A stretch of 64,000 bases of DNA from Helicobacter sp. 11S02596-1 (GCF_002272825.1 NZ_MLAM01000009.1:35864-99863), one strand, 5' to 3'. Shown: positions 1 through 9,052, counted from the stretch's first letter. The notes: generated by a model not told the origin, from the letters alone. Program-made: numbers and translations.

Positions 1-22
1 GATAAAAAAACCAGCAGAAACA

Positions 23-1261
23 ATGGCAAGAAAAATAATCCAAACCGCCTCAAAAATAGCTTTTCTATATGCCCTTTCTTTTGGCTGTGCGTATAGCTAT
101 GACAGCATTGATGAGGCCCTCAAAAATGGTGTTTCCAAAGGAGATGTTATCTTTTATGGCGACTATCAAGGCTTGGCTAAAGGGCAAGCAACAAGTATCG
201 GCAAAAACCTTGCAACTTACAGCTATCTAGGCAACACGGGCTATCTTTTGGGGAGTGTGGGGCTAAGCTATACATCAGGATTTTACAAAAATATCCGTGC
301 GGCGGTGGGCTTTCGGGCTGCAACGCCGTTTTATAACGCACACAAAAATCTCAGGATACCTAGTGTCCCAAATATCAGAAATGGCGGGGTTGGCGATGCG
401 ACCAAAGATTTTTTCAATCATAATCAAGCCGCACTTGCCGAATCTTTTTTTGAATATTTTGATGGGGATACCAACATCAAAGCCGGGAGATTTATCATCC
501 CAAACGAATGGATCAACACAATGAGTGATGGGATTTGGATACGCAATCGTTCGATTGAAAACCTGATGTTTGAGGGGTTTTGGGTCAATGATGTTGGGCG
601 TATCGCCTACTACCAGATGAGTGGATTTGACAAAATCAATCCCTATTCAAACTTTGGACTCCTCAATCTCGCCATCAAATACTACATCGCCGAAACATTC
701 ACTATCAAGGCTTACACATTTTTCACACCCAAAATCTTCACCGCCTTTGGAGCAAAAATAGATGGGAAGCTCAACATTTCAAGCTTTTTTATCGGGGCAA
801 ATGTCGGCTATGCCTATAGTATCGAGGGAAACGAGCGCTATAGTGGCTATGCCCACAATGGCGCTGTTTTGGATGCCAAAGCCTTTTTTGGGATGAAATT
901 TTTTGAAATCGCTGCGGGCTATATCCATACCAGCAAAGATTCTGGATGGGGCAATATCGGGATAATGGGCGATAGTATTGATCCATTTTTTGTATGGGGG
1001 GGCAAAGCGATCAAAACACAAAAAAACGGGAATCTTATCTATGCCTCCATCAGTGCAAATGTCGAAAGGTTTAAATTCTCTCTGACCTATGGGAGTACCT
1101 CTTATGGGCAATCTTTGAGACAAAATGAAATTAATTTTTCTACAGAAATCGGCTTCACGCACAACGTATGGGGGATTCTCAATATCCTCAACACCCATAA
1201 AGACGCCATCAATATCCCCACCACTACCCAAATCAACGGCGGGATTCGTTTATCTTTCTGA
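23..1261 (+). CDS. Opr-family outer-membrane porin
   Basis: The 412-residue product starts with a signal peptide (about residues 1-25, hydrophobic core followed by a CAYS cleavage region). The rest is rich in short amphipathic aromatic strands and ends in a terminal Phe (IRLSF), the usual signal for outer-membrane assembly. Length and motifs such as AGRFIIPNEW resemble the Campylobacterota Opr/OprD-like porins, which form channels for small solutes in the outer membrane. The gene lies alone ahead of feoB with a 62-base gap. The substrate cannot be read from the sequence. Other beta-barrel families remain possible but fit less well. Confidence 0.75.
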   Translation: MARKIIQTASKIAFLYALSFGCAYSYDSIDEALKNGVSKGDVIFYGDYQGLAKGQATSIGKNLATYSYLGNTGYLLGSVGLSYTSGFYKNIRAAVGFRAATPFYNAHKNLRIPSVPNIRNGGVGDATKDFFNHNQAALAESFFEYFDGDTNIKAGRFIIPNEWINTMSDGIWIRNRSIENLMFEGFWVNDVGRIAYYQMSGFDKINPYSNFGLLNLAIKYYIAETFTIKAYTFFTPKIFTAFGAKIDGKLNISSFFIGANVGYAYSIEGNERYSGYAHNGAVLDAKAFFGMKFFEIAAGYIHTSKDSGWGNIGIMGDSIDPFFVWGGKAIKTQKNGNLIYASISANVERFKFSLTYGSTSYGQSLRQNEINFSTEIGFTHNVWGILNILNTHKDAINIPTTTQINGGIRLSF

Positions 1262-1291
1262 CAGATATAATAGGAATTAATCTTGCTTGGC

Positions 1292-1297
1292 TATAAT
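1292..1297 (+). promoter_or_regulatory. Putative -10 box of feoB
   Basis: A perfect TATAAT lies 27 bases upstream of the feoB start codon. No convincing -35 element is visible, which is common for sigma70 promoters in Helicobacter. No clear Fur palindrome is seen in the 62-base gap. Confidence 0.4.
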
Positions 1298-1323
1298 TTT
1301 GCAAAAACGCAAAGATAAATCAT

Positions 1324-3534
1324 ATGCAAGAAGACAATCATAAAACGCCTGCCCCAAAAATGCAACAAGAAATCATAGTCGCCCTTGTCGGGCAGCCCAA
1401 TGTAGGCAAGAGTTCGCTTATTAATAGTATCAGTGGCGCTCATCTCAAAGTAGGCAATTTCACCGGTGTAACCGTCGAAAAAGCGCAAGCCTCACTTTTT
1501 TACAATGGCACGAAAATCACGATTATCGATTTGCCCGGGACATATTCACTGAGTGATTTTACCCTCGAAGAAAAAGTTACCAAAGATTTCTTAGAAAATG
1601 CCTCTTATGACATCATCTTAAATGTCGTTGATGCGACCAATCTCGAACGCAACCTCGCCCTCACCACGCAAGTGCTAGAATGCAACAAAAAAACGCTTGT
1701 CGCCTTGAATATGTGGGATGAAGCCCAAAAAGAGCAAATTATCATCGATGAAAACCAGCTTTCAGAAATCTTAGGGGTGCGCTGTATCCCCACATCAGCG
1801 AGCAAACAGCTCAATACAAACCTCTTGCTTGAATCCATCATCGCGATTTACCAAGCAGATTTCAAAGCCCCAAAAAGGATTTATGCCGATTTTATCGAAA
1901 CCCAAATCCAAGCACTCACGCACCATCTCGCCCAAAAGGCATACCCTGAAATCACAGCCTTTTTGACACAGCACAAAAATAAAGAACCCCTTTCGCTCCG
2001 CCAAGTCGCTGTGATGTTGCTATCCCAGCAAGCCTCCATTTATGCCTACTTGCACGACAAACCTTGTTGGTTGGAACTCTCTGGTGTGCTGAATGCCAGC
2101 CTCCAATCCCTCTATCAATCTAGCGGGGAAAATAACATCCAAAATATATTTGCCCAAGACGCCCTTGCATTTGGCAAAGGCGCTGCGCACGAAGTCATTG
2201 CACATCCGAAAAAATCCTTGCATTACACCCAAAAAATCGATTCGATTTTATTAGACAAATATTTTGGATTGCCGATTTTTTTGCTCTTTATGTTTATACT
2301 TTTTTACCTAAGCTTTATCATCGGAGGGACGTTGCAGACCTATGCTGAAGATGGTATCAGCTGGTTTGGCGACTGGGTAAAATCGAGCATACCTAATGAG
2401 GATTTTGCCTCCCTTGTTGGCGATGGTATCATCGGGGGCGTGGGAGCTGTGATTTCGTTTTTGCCTTTGATTGTTATTTTGTATTTTGGTATTTCGCTTT
2501 TGGAAGCCACAGGCTATATGTCGCGGGTGGCGTTTTTGCTTGATGGGATTTTTCACAAATTTGGGCTTCACGGCAAAAGCTTCATCCCCCTTGTTACGGG
2601 ATTTGGTTGCAGTGTGCCTGCCTATATGGCAACCCGCACATTGCAAAACAAAAACGAACGCCTCATTACCTTGTTTATCATCGGGTTTATGAGTTGCAGT
2701 GCGCGGTTGCCAATCTATGTGCTTTTTATCGGGGCTTTTTTCCCTGACAAATACGCAGGAATCGTGCTATTTGCTATCTATATATTGGGTTCTTTGGTAG
2801 CGCTTTTGATGGCAAAATTTCTCAAACTCAGCATTTTCAAAGGCAAAAACGAACCTTTCGTGATGGAAATGCCCAAATACCGCTTGCCGAGCTGGAGAAT
2901 TATCTGGTTTAGTATCTATACAAAATCACTAATGTATCTCAAAAAAGCCGGCACATTTATCCTTTTGGGTTCGATGTTGGTGTGGTTTGCGTCCCAATAC
3001 CCCAAAAACCCCGCACTAGAAAGCCAATACCACGACAAAATGACTGCTGTGCAAAACAACCATAAAATCCCTCAAATCCAAAAAGAAGCCCAGATTGCCG
3101 ATCTAAAAAACGAACTTGAAGAACTGCTTTTGCAACAAAGCTATGCAGGAGATATTGGGATATTTTTGAAACCAATTTTTGCACCGATGAATTTTGATTG
3201 GAGGCTTTCGATTTCGCTTGTAACAGGATTTGCAGCAAAAGAAGTGGTGGTTTCTACGCTTGGGGTGCTTTATTCATTAGGGGATAGCCAAGATGAAACC
3301 TCTCAAAGCTTCCGAGAGGTTTTGAGAAAAAACGTCGGCGTGCCCTCTGCGATCGCTTTTATTGTTTTTATTATGTTTTATATCCCCTGTTTTGCAGCGA
3401 CGATAACCTTTGGGCGCGAAGCTGGCGGGATAAAATTTGTCTTTTATCTTTTCGCATTCACAAGCATTGTGGCTTATATTTTTTCCCTGATGGGTTTTTA
3501 TGCGACAAAATACCTGATGATTTGGCTTGCTTAG
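1324..3534 (+). CDS. feoB: Ferrous iron transporter FeoB
   Basis: FeoB takes up Fe(II) across the inner membrane. The 736-residue product has a cytosolic N-terminal G domain with P-loop GQPNVGKS (23-30), switch motif DLPG (69-72) and NMWD (129-132). After a helical spacer come two Gate-type membrane blocks, each with a conserved Cys-containing signature (GFGCSVPAYMATR near 420-432 and the later GRE segment). A charged insert sits at about residues 560-620 between membrane segments. Length matches the family. No feoA is adjacent, so FeoB may work alone or with a distant feoA. The start fits a Helicobacter-style N terminus with a short hydrophilic extension. Confidence 0.95.
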   Translation: MQEDNHKTPAPKMQQEIIVALVGQPNVGKSSLINSISGAHLKVGNFTGVTVEKAQASLFYNGTKITIIDLPGTYSLSDFTLEEKVTKDFLENASYDIILNVVDATNLERNLALTTQVLECNKKTLVALNMWDEAQKEQIIIDENQLSEILGVRCIPTSASKQLNTNLLLESIIAIYQADFKAPKRIYADFIETQIQALTHHLAQKAYPEITAFLTQHKNKEPLSLRQVAVMLLSQQASIYAYLHDKPCWLELSGVLNASLQSLYQSSGENNIQNIFAQDALAFGKGAAHEVIAHPKKSLHYTQKIDSILLDKYFGLPIFLLFMFILFYLSFIIGGTLQTYAEDGISWFGDWVKSSIPNEDFASLVGDGIIGGVGAVISFLPLIVILYFGISLLEATGYMSRVAFLLDGIFHKFGLHGKSFIPLVTGFGCSVPAYMATRTLQNKNERLITLFIIGFMSCSARLPIYVLFIGAFFPDKYAGIVLFAIYILGSLVALLMAKFLKLSIFKGKNEPFVMEMPKYRLPSWRIIWFSIYTKSLMYLKKAGTFILLGSMLVWFASQYPKNPALESQYHDKMTAVQNNHKIPQIQKEAQIADLKNELEELLLQQSYAGDIGIFLKPIFAPMNFDWRLSISLVTGFAAKEVVVSTLGVLYSLGDSQDETSQSFREVLRKNVGVPSAIAFIVFIMFYIPCFAATITFGREAGGIKFVFYLFAFTSIVAYIFSLMGFYATKYLMIWLA

Positions 3535-3580
3535 ATTCGCAAAATACGCAAACATTGGCGGGTGCTAGGCTTGGTTTTGC

Positions 3581-3610
3581 TTGACAAAAACAGCGGGGTT
3601 TGAGTATAAT
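3581..3610 (+). promoter_or_regulatory. Sigma70 promoter of the tRNA cluster
   Basis: A consensus TTGACA (3581-3586) is followed after 18 bases by a consensus TATAAT (3605-3610). It ends 21 bases before the tRNA-Pro 5' end. It is one of the few places in the window with both boxes intact, as expected for a stable-RNA operon. Confidence 0.8.
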
Positions 3611-3631
3611 TTCACCTTTCAAGTATTTTGT

Positions 3632-3709
3632 CGGGGCGTAGCGCAGTCTGGTTAGCGCACTTGGTTTGGGACCAAGGGGTCGAAGGTTCGAATCCTTTCG
3701 CCCCGACCA
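3632..3709 (+). tRNA. tRNA-Pro(UGG)
   Basis: The 7-bp acceptor stem CGGGGCG/CGCCCCG, the D and T arms and an encoded 3' CCA are all visible. The anticodon loop TTTGGGA contains TGG, so it decodes proline CCN codons. First gene of a four-tRNA cluster. Confidence 0.95.
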
Positions 3710-3736
3710 TTTTCTGGCTTGAATGATTCTTTTTAT

Positions 3737-3814
3737 GGTGGGTGTAGCTCAGTTGGTTAGAGCATCAGGTTGTGGCTCTGAGGGTCGTGGGTTCGAGCCC
3801 CATCACCCACCCCA
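3737..3814 (+). tRNA. tRNA-His(GUG)
   Basis: Acceptor GTGGGTG pairs with CACCCAC; the extra G at -1 (position 3737) faces C73, the histidine identity pair. Anticodon loop TTGTGGC carries GTG. CCA is encoded. Confidence 0.95.
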
Positions 3815-3841
3815 TAAATATTTTTATTCCGATCAATTTTT

Positions 3842-3918
3842 GCGTTCGTAGCTCAATTGGATAGAGCACCAGACTTCGGATCTGGGGGTTAGGGGTTCGA
3901 CTCCCTTCGGGCGTACCA
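3842..3918 (+). tRNA. tRNA-Arg(UCG)
   Basis: Cloverleaf with anticodon stem CCAGA/TCTGG and loop CTTCGGA, giving anticodon TCG. The acceptor stem contains several G-T wobble pairs (GCGTTCG with CGGGCGT). CCA is encoded. Confidence 0.93.
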
Positions 3919-3967
3919 CTTTGAGTAAGATTTTGCTTGAATGAAATTTTGCCTGATTAAAAATTCT

Positions 3968-4044
3968 GCGCTCGTAGCTCAGTTGGATAGAGCAACAGCC
4001 TTCTAAGCCGTAGGCCGCAGGTTCGAATCCTGCCGGGCGCACCA
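3968..4044 (+). tRNA. tRNA-Arg(UCU)
   Basis: Acceptor GCGCTCG/CGGGCGC, anticodon loop CTTCTAA with anticodon TCT, CCA encoded. The anticodon stem ACAGC/GCCGT contains one A-C mismatch, unusual but otherwise the arms are standard. Last gene of the cluster; the next 127 bases show no gene and no clear terminator. Confidence 0.9.
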
Positions 4045-4171
4045 GCTTCGATAACATACAAATTCTATCAACGTCCTAATTTTAGATTGTTTTAAGAATG
4101 CCAAAGATACACAAGCCCGTATTATCGTATTGAATAATTTGCAGTAAAAGCGTGCGGTTTGACCTATTTTT

Positions 4172-4270
4172 CGGCGAGATGGCGAGAGAATCGAACTCCC
4201 CAGCGCCTAGACACCTAAGCACTCATTGGGTTTGAAGCCCAAGGCACGCACCAGCTATGCTTGCCACCCA
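4172..4270 (-). tRNA. selC: Selenocysteine tRNA (tRNA-Sec, UCA)
   Basis: On the minus strand the anticodon stem TTGGG/CCCAA encloses loop CTTCAAA, giving anticodon TCA, which reads UGA. The extra arm is a 9-bp helix (AGTGCTTAG with CTAGGCGCT) closed by GTGT, and the D arm is a 6-bp stem with a 4-base loop and one bulged A. The T arm GGGAG-TTCGATT-CTCTC is followed by an 8-base acceptor strand and G73. These are the hallmarks of bacterial tRNA-Sec. Oddities: pair 1-72 appears mismatched (T and C), and CCG follows G73 rather than an encoded CCA, so the exact ends are uncertain. It sits divergent to selA-selB. Confidence 0.9.
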
Positions 4271-4295
4271 TTCAACAAAACTTAAAACCACTTTC

Positions 4296-4303
4296 ATTAT
4301 AAT
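4296..4303. promoter_or_regulatory. Shared palindromic -10 box for selC and selA
   Basis: The octamer ATTATAAT is its own reverse complement and offers a perfect TATAAT to both strands (4298-4303 for selA, 4301-4296 for selC). It lies 26 bases upstream of the tRNA-Sec 5' end and 35 bases upstream of the selA start, in the only gap between the two genes. Confidence 0.55.
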
Positions 4304-4337
4304 TGGTTTTGTTTTAAAATCGCTTAAAGGATGGAAT

Positions 4338-5717
4338 TTGAGAGAACAATTATGCCAGCTCCCAAAAATTGATAAAATCCTCAAAGAGCCCTGTTTCAAA
4401 GCCAAAAATCCCTCACTTCTCAAACAAATCGCCCAAGAACAAATCCATCTTTTACGTCAAAAATTGCTCACAAACCTGCCATTGCCACCTTATGAAGACA
4501 TCCTCACAGCCATAGAAACAGCCTATGAAAATCTCCTTACACCCAGTCTCAAGCCCATTATCAACGCCACCGGGGTTATCATCCAGACCAATCTGGGCAG
4601 AAGCGTCTTCTCGCCGAAATTACTTGATGGGATTTTCCCGCTATTGTGCGAATATAACAATCTTGAATACGACCTCCAAATGGGGCAACGAAGCGAAAGA
4701 TACGAGCATATCAAGCAATCTATCTGCGCGCTTTTGGGGTGTGAAGACGCCCTTATTGTCAATAACAACGCCAGTGCGGTGCTACTCATCGCCAACACAT
4801 TTGCCAAAAACAAAGAAATCATCATCTCACGGGGCGAATTAGTCGAAATCGGCGGGAGTTTCCGTATCCCTGAAGTCATCGTTTCTGCAGGAGGGATTTT
4901 AAAAGAAGTCGGCACAACCAACAAAACACATCTCAAAGACTACCAAAACGCCATCAGCTCGGATTCAGCGATGATAATGAAAGTCCATCAAAGCAATTTC
5001 AAACAAATCGGATTCACAAAAGAAGTCTTATTTGAAGATTTAAGCGCCTTAGCCAAAAAGCACGAACTGGTTGATTACTACGATGTTGGGAGTGGTTTCA
5101 TCGCCCCATTTGCGGGCATTGATGAGCCATCATTGCAAGAAATCGCCTCCAAAAACCCCAGTTTGGTGAGTTTTAGCGGGGATAAGCTTTTAGGTGGCCC
5201 GCAAGCAGGCATTATCTTTGGCAAAAAGCACCTCATCGACCAACTCAAAAAAAACCATCTCTTGCGTGCCTTGCGTGTGGATAAATTTAGCATTTTTGCC
5301 CTTAGTGCCATCTTTCGGGCGTATTTGGAAAATGACGTCGAATCCATCCCTACACTCCAAATGATACGCCAGTCTGAAGAAGAACTCTTAGCAAAAGCAA
5401 AACAACTCGCCGAACTCCTCTCGCCCCTGCCAAATCTCTGCTGTGAAATCATCGCTTTGAGTTCAAAGGCAGGCGGTGGGGCATTGAGCGCACAAGAATT
5501 TCCCTCTTATGGGGTTGCTTTAACTATCCCGCCTATCAAACCCCAAATTCTCCATACAAAAATGCGCCTAAAAGGCTTGGTTGGCAGGATTCAAAACAAT
5601 AAAATTATCCTAGATACCCGCTGCCTCCAACCCCATCATTTTAAGCAAATCCAAGATATTTTTGCAGAAATCATTGATGAGGAAAATAATGCAAAATCCC
5701 CGATAAAGAATGCTTGA
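4338..5717 (+). CDS. selA: L-seryl-tRNA(Sec) selenium transferase SelA
   Basis: SelA converts seryl-tRNA(Sec) to selenocysteinyl-tRNA(Sec) with selenophosphate. It is a PLP enzyme of fold type I: the PLP-lysine motif SGDKLLGGPQAG and the family signature INATGVIIQTNLGRS are intact. I take the TTG at 4338 as start (459 residues, close to the usual 460): it follows AAAGGA by six bases and yields REQLCQLPKIDKIL, the conserved N terminus. An in-frame ATG at 4257 would place 27 non-conserved residues inside the tRNA-Sec gene. The stop overlaps the selB start (TGATG), so the two are translationally coupled. Confidence 0.93.
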   Translation: MREQLCQLPKIDKILKEPCFKAKNPSLLKQIAQEQIHLLRQKLLTNLPLPPYEDILTAIETAYENLLTPSLKPIINATGVIIQTNLGRSVFSPKLLDGIFPLLCEYNNLEYDLQMGQRSERYEHIKQSICALLGCEDALIVNNNASAVLLIANTFAKNKEIIISRGELVEIGGSFRIPEVIVSAGGILKEVGTTNKTHLKDYQNAISSDSAMIMKVHQSNFKQIGFTKEVLFEDLSALAKKHELVDYYDVGSGFIAPFAGIDEPSLQEIASKNPSLVSFSGDKLLGGPQAGIIFGKKHLIDQLKKNHLLRALRVDKFSIFALSAIFRAYLENDVESIPTLQMIRQSEEELLAKAKQLAELLSPLPNLCCEIIALSSKAGGGALSAQEFPSYGVALTIPPIKPQILHTKMRLKGLVGRIQNNKIILDTRCLQPHHFKQIQDIFAEIIDEENNAKSPIKNA

Positions 5718-7621
5718 TGGAAAATGACATTATCATCGGGCTAGGCGGGCATATCGACCACGGCAAAACCAGCCTAATCAAAGCCCTCAATGGCTTTGAT
5801 GGGGACAATGCCCCCGAAGAAAAAGAGCGAGGTATCACGCTAGATATGAGTTTTTCTCATCTTAGTCTCCACCCTAACCCATCCCAGCCAAACCAAACCA
5901 AAAACATCGCATTCATCGATGTCCCCGGACACGAAAAACTCATCAAAAATATGATTGCAGGGTCTTTTGGTATCGATGTTTTGTTGCTTGTAGTAAGTGC
6001 GAGCGAGGGGATAATGCCCCAAACCATCGAACATCTCCAGATTGCTGATATTCTTGGCGTCAAGCTTGGGATTTGCGTCATCACCAAAATCGATCTCCTA
6101 GTCGATATGCCCGAGAGCGAACGCACACAAAAATGCCAAGATCTCAAAAAACAAATCCAAGCCCAATTTGACAAACTCCGCTCTCTCAAACTCGGTAAAA
6201 TTTTGGAATTTAGCACCCATATCCAAGCCACAAAAACCCAACTCATAAACACACTGAGCGAGATTTCAAAACCACCCAAACAGCCTGCCTCATTTTTTCG
6301 TTGCTATATTGATAGAGCTTTTAGCCTCAAAGGTGCCGGGACGATTGTTACAGGGACAATGCTAAGTGGCAAGCTTTCCAAAAACGAATCAGTGGTTATC
6401 TGTGAGCTTCAAACACAAGCACTTATCAAAAATATCTCCCATCACAATAATTTCATCGATGAAGCCACCCCGGGCCAACGTATCGCTTTGAATCTCAAAA
6501 CCATCCCATCAACGGCATTAAAAAGAGGGTTTTTACTTAGCAAAAAAGGCTGTATTAGGGGATTTGACACGATTGATGTCGTGATTTATCCCCTGATACC
6601 AATGCCCTGGCACAATCTGGAGGTGCAATTTTTTATCGGATCTAAAAAATGCAATGCAAAAATTTTCTCACTAGAACCCTCAATGCAAGATGACAAGCCC
6701 TATTTGTTAGCGACCCTCAAAACCGATGAAAAAATCTTTGGTATTTTCGGCGAAAAATTTATCCTCAGACATAGCGATAAAACCATCGGTGGGGGCGAAA
6801 TCCTCAACCCAATCACGGAGATGATGAAGAAAAAACAAAAATACATCTACTGCAATTTTTTGCTCCAAAAAGACTTCAAACAAGCCTTTTGGCAATGTGC
6901 GTGCGTGCATAAAAAAGGCTTTGGGCTTATCAGCTCAGCCCAACGCTTCAACCTCACGCACCAAGACGCCCTCAAAATCGCACAAGAAATCCCTGAAATT
7001 TTTCTTGATAGCAAAAATCTTGTCATCTATCACCCCCAAACGTTCCAAGACCTCAAAAACGATATTTTGCAAACATTTGCCAAAAACAAAAACGCCCTAT
7101 TATCGCCTGTGAGCGTGCAACAAAAAATCAAATGGGCGAGCAGTGATTTCATTTTTAAAGCGCTTGAAGTTTTGGCAGAAGATGGCTTTATTTATCAAAA
7201 AGAGGGGCTTTATCTATCCAAACAAAATAATATCAAAAATATCGCTGAATACCTCCAAGACACGCTGTATCAGACCATTCTTGCCCAAAACTTTGCCCCG
7301 CTTGCCCCTTATGATATTTATGATAATCTCCACATCGACCCCAAAAGTGGTGATAATGCCCTAAAATCGCTTTGTAGTGCCAAAAAAATCATCCGATTGC
7401 AACATAATCTTTTTATCGCCCAAAGTGCGCTCAAAAATCTCCATCTCCAAATGCGTTCCTTGATAAGCCAGCACGGCTATATCGACATCGCACTTCTAAA
7501 AACAAGGCTTGGCTTGAGTAGAAAATATCTCATTGCCTATTTAGATAGCCTCGATTGGTTTGAAGATATTCAGAATACTCAAGGCAAGCGGACGTTTAAA
7601 TACGCAAACACCCAAAAATAG
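5717..7621 (+). CDS. selB: Selenocysteine-specific elongation factor SelB
   Basis: SelB delivers Sec-tRNA to UGA codons marked by a SECIS hairpin. The 634-residue product has an EF-Tu-like GTPase domain (GHIDHGKT 11-18, DVPGHE near 62, TKID near 121), further beta-barrel domains, and a C-terminal half of winged-helix domains that bind SECIS RNA. The ATG at 5717 overlaps the selA stop by one base; a TTG three bases earlier is an alternative. No selenoprotein gene with an in-frame UGA was recognised in this window, so the client, usually formate dehydrogenase, lies elsewhere. It ends 11 bases from the convergent DUF805 gene. Confidence 0.93.
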   Translation: MENDIIIGLGGHIDHGKTSLIKALNGFDGDNAPEEKERGITLDMSFSHLSLHPNPSQPNQTKNIAFIDVPGHEKLIKNMIAGSFGIDVLLLVVSASEGIMPQTIEHLQIADILGVKLGICVITKIDLLVDMPESERTQKCQDLKKQIQAQFDKLRSLKLGKILEFSTHIQATKTQLINTLSEISKPPKQPASFFRCYIDRAFSLKGAGTIVTGTMLSGKLSKNESVVICELQTQALIKNISHHNNFIDEATPGQRIALNLKTIPSTALKRGFLLSKKGCIRGFDTIDVVIYPLIPMPWHNLEVQFFIGSKKCNAKIFSLEPSMQDDKPYLLATLKTDEKIFGIFGEKFILRHSDKTIGGGEILNPITEMMKKKQKYIYCNFLLQKDFKQAFWQCACVHKKGFGLISSAQRFNLTHQDALKIAQEIPEIFLDSKNLVIYHPQTFQDLKNDILQTFAKNKNALLSPVSVQQKIKWASSDFIFKALEVLAEDGFIYQKEGLYLSKQNNIKNIAEYLQDTLYQTILAQNFAPLAPYDIYDNLHIDPKSGDNALKSLCSAKKIIRLQHNLFIAQSALKNLHLQMRSLISQHGYIDIALLKTRLGLSRKYLIAYLDSLDWFEDIQNTQGKRTFKYANTQK

Positions 7622-7632
7622 GGGTTTAATTC

Positions 7633-8166
7633 TTATTTTTGATTTTGCAATAATGGGTCATCGCCATAAGCATTCGGACCAGAAGTCCCTTTCTGTGCGG
7701 TAAATACTAGCAAAACAATCTGACCAATAATTGGGATAGCACCTATAAGAATCCACCGTCCAGACAGAAACAATAAAATTAGTGTTCCTATCATAGGAAT
7801 AAACCCAAGCAACATCCACAGACCAGAGCGATCCGTATCGTGCAAACGGCGTATAGTAACCAAAATATTAACAAAAAGAAAAAGAAATACGAATGAATAA
7901 AAAACATAAATTACATACAAAATCCAGATCGAAAGAAAAATCAATACTATTACCGAAATAATAAAATTATAATAATATTTACTACACCCCGTACATTCCC
8001 CTGTAAAAGCAAAAGCAGTAGCGACTACAAGAACCCAAGAAAAGTAAAAAAGAATCGAACAAATAATAAAATTGATGGTTTGGAAGAGCTGAAAAATCCA
8101 ATATTCTTTACGGCAAGCACGACCACGTTTTGTAATGTTTTTACACGCTTGAAAAAACCAATACAT
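7633..8166 (-). CDS. DUF805 membrane protein, chimeric C terminus
   Basis: A 177-residue inner-membrane protein with four to five hydrophobic segments and the DUF805 signature RRLHDTDRSG. Function is unknown for the family. I start at the ATG at 8166, which follows AAAGGA by eight bases and gives MYWFFQACKN, matching the MYWFLRVLKQ start of its neighbour. After its own signature and membrane segment (IPMIGTLILLFL) the protein continues with a second tail, SGRWILIGAIPIIG to NAYGDDP, that is nearly identical to the tail of the next gene in protein and DNA. It therefore looks like a recombination product. Confidence 0.8.
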   Translation of the reverse strand: MYWFFQACKNITKRGRACRKEYWIFQLFQTINFIICSILFYFSWVLVVATAFAFTGECTGCSKYYYNFIISVIVLIFLSIWILYVIYVFYSFVFLFLFVNILVTIRRLHDTDRSGLWMLLGFIPMIGTLILLFLSGRWILIGAIPIIGQIVLLVFTAQKGTSGPNAYGDDPLLQNQK

Positions 8167-8247
8167 CACACTTATCCTTTTATGTATCTCACACAAAAAG
8201 CATTGATGGAAAAACCCGCCACCAATGCCAATAATGATAATTTGAAT

Positions 8248-8616
8248 CTAATCCTTATCCCCTGCTAATGGATCATCGCCATAAGCATTCGAACCAGAAG
8301 TCCCTTTCTGTGCGGTAAATACCAACAAAACAATCGGACCAATAATTGGGATAGCGCCTATAAGAATCCACCATCCAGAACGTTGGGTATCGTGCAAACG
8401 ACGGATCATTACACCCAATAATGGCAACAATGTCCCAAGTGTCCAAGCAAGCGAAATCAAAGAAAAAATCATCGAAAGAGGCGTAATAGTCTTGGCAAGG
8501 ATTTGAAGCACTGCCGCCACTACAGCATAAAAAAGAAAAAATATCCAAAATTCTTTGCGACGCGCACGTCCAGAAAACACAGCATATTGTTTTAATACAC
8601 GTAAAAACCAATACAT
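8248..8616 (-). CDS. DUF805 membrane protein
   Basis: A 122-residue protein of typical DUF805 length with three hydrophobic segments, RRLHDTQRSGWW and a C-terminal NAYGDDP motif. The start follows AAGGA in the leader. It is the upstream paralogue of the gene at 7633-8166; the last 110 or so bases of the two genes are about 90 percent identical while the front halves differ. Role unknown; members are small inner-membrane proteins often duplicated side by side. Confidence 0.82.
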   Translation of the reverse strand: MYWFLRVLKQYAVFSGRARRKEFWIFFLFYAVVAAVLQILAKTITPLSMIFSLISLAWTLGTLLPLLGVMIRRLHDTQRSGWWILIGAIPIIGPIVLLVFTAQKGTSGSNAYGDDPLAGDKD

Positions 8617-8921
8617 AATAATGTCCTTTTTGAAAAAATATTTGAACGCACATAATAATATATTTTAAATTTAAAATCAATAGTTTTTTATCTATAATAT
8701 TTTTTATATACTAAATATAGCCTATTTATTGGATTCATATTCAAAAAAATATCTATTTATAACCAAAAAATTTTCTTATTTAAATATATAATATATTTAT
8801 AATTTTACAAAATACCTATTTCTTTTTGATGGGGGAGAGGCATAGTTCAAAATACCAACGGGATAAAACACAAATAAAAAGCCAAAGAATATGATTTTTA
8901 AAAAAAGTAGTAAAAAAGCTA
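8617..8921. other. AT-rich intergenic region
   Basis: About 300 bases, strongly AT-rich, with no supported gene. It contains a 16-base perfect palindrome ATTTTAAATTTAAAAT (8662-8677) and must hold the promoter of the two DUF805 genes. No terminator or repeat was recognised. Confidence 0.5.
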
Positions 8922-9009
8922 TGGCGGAGAGAGAGGGATTCGAACCCTCGAAGGCTTGCACCTTACACGCGTTCCAGGCGTGCTCCTTCAACCACTCGGA
9001 CATCTCCCC
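8922..9009 (-). tRNA. tRNA-Ser(GGA)
   Basis: An 88-base tRNA with the long variable arm typical of serine. Anticodon stem CACGC/GCGTG with loop CTGGAAC gives GGA. Acceptor GGGGAGA pairs with TCTCTCC; G73 and CCA are encoded. Confidence 0.95.
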
Positions 9010-9046
9010 GCATATCATAATAGAATGCAACAAAATAAAAGCCCCG

Positions 9047-9052
9047 ATTATA
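9047..9052 (-). promoter_or_regulatory. Putative -10 box of tRNA-Ser
   Basis: TATAAT on the minus strand, 38 bases upstream of the tRNA-Ser 5' end and just outside the end of the upstream gene. Position fits a short leader removed by RNase P. Confidence 0.45.

Noticed and set aside
3833..4057. Minus-strand frame of 74 codons across the two tRNA-Arg genes
   Set aside because: It is the antisense translation of tRNA genes (GFEPAAYGLEGCCSIQLSYER type text in pieces), a well-known annotation artefact.
8797..9033. Minus-strand frame of 78 codons over tRNA-Ser
   Set aside because: It is a reading of the tRNA-Ser gene itself (EMSEWLKEHAWNACK); no ribosome site or family.
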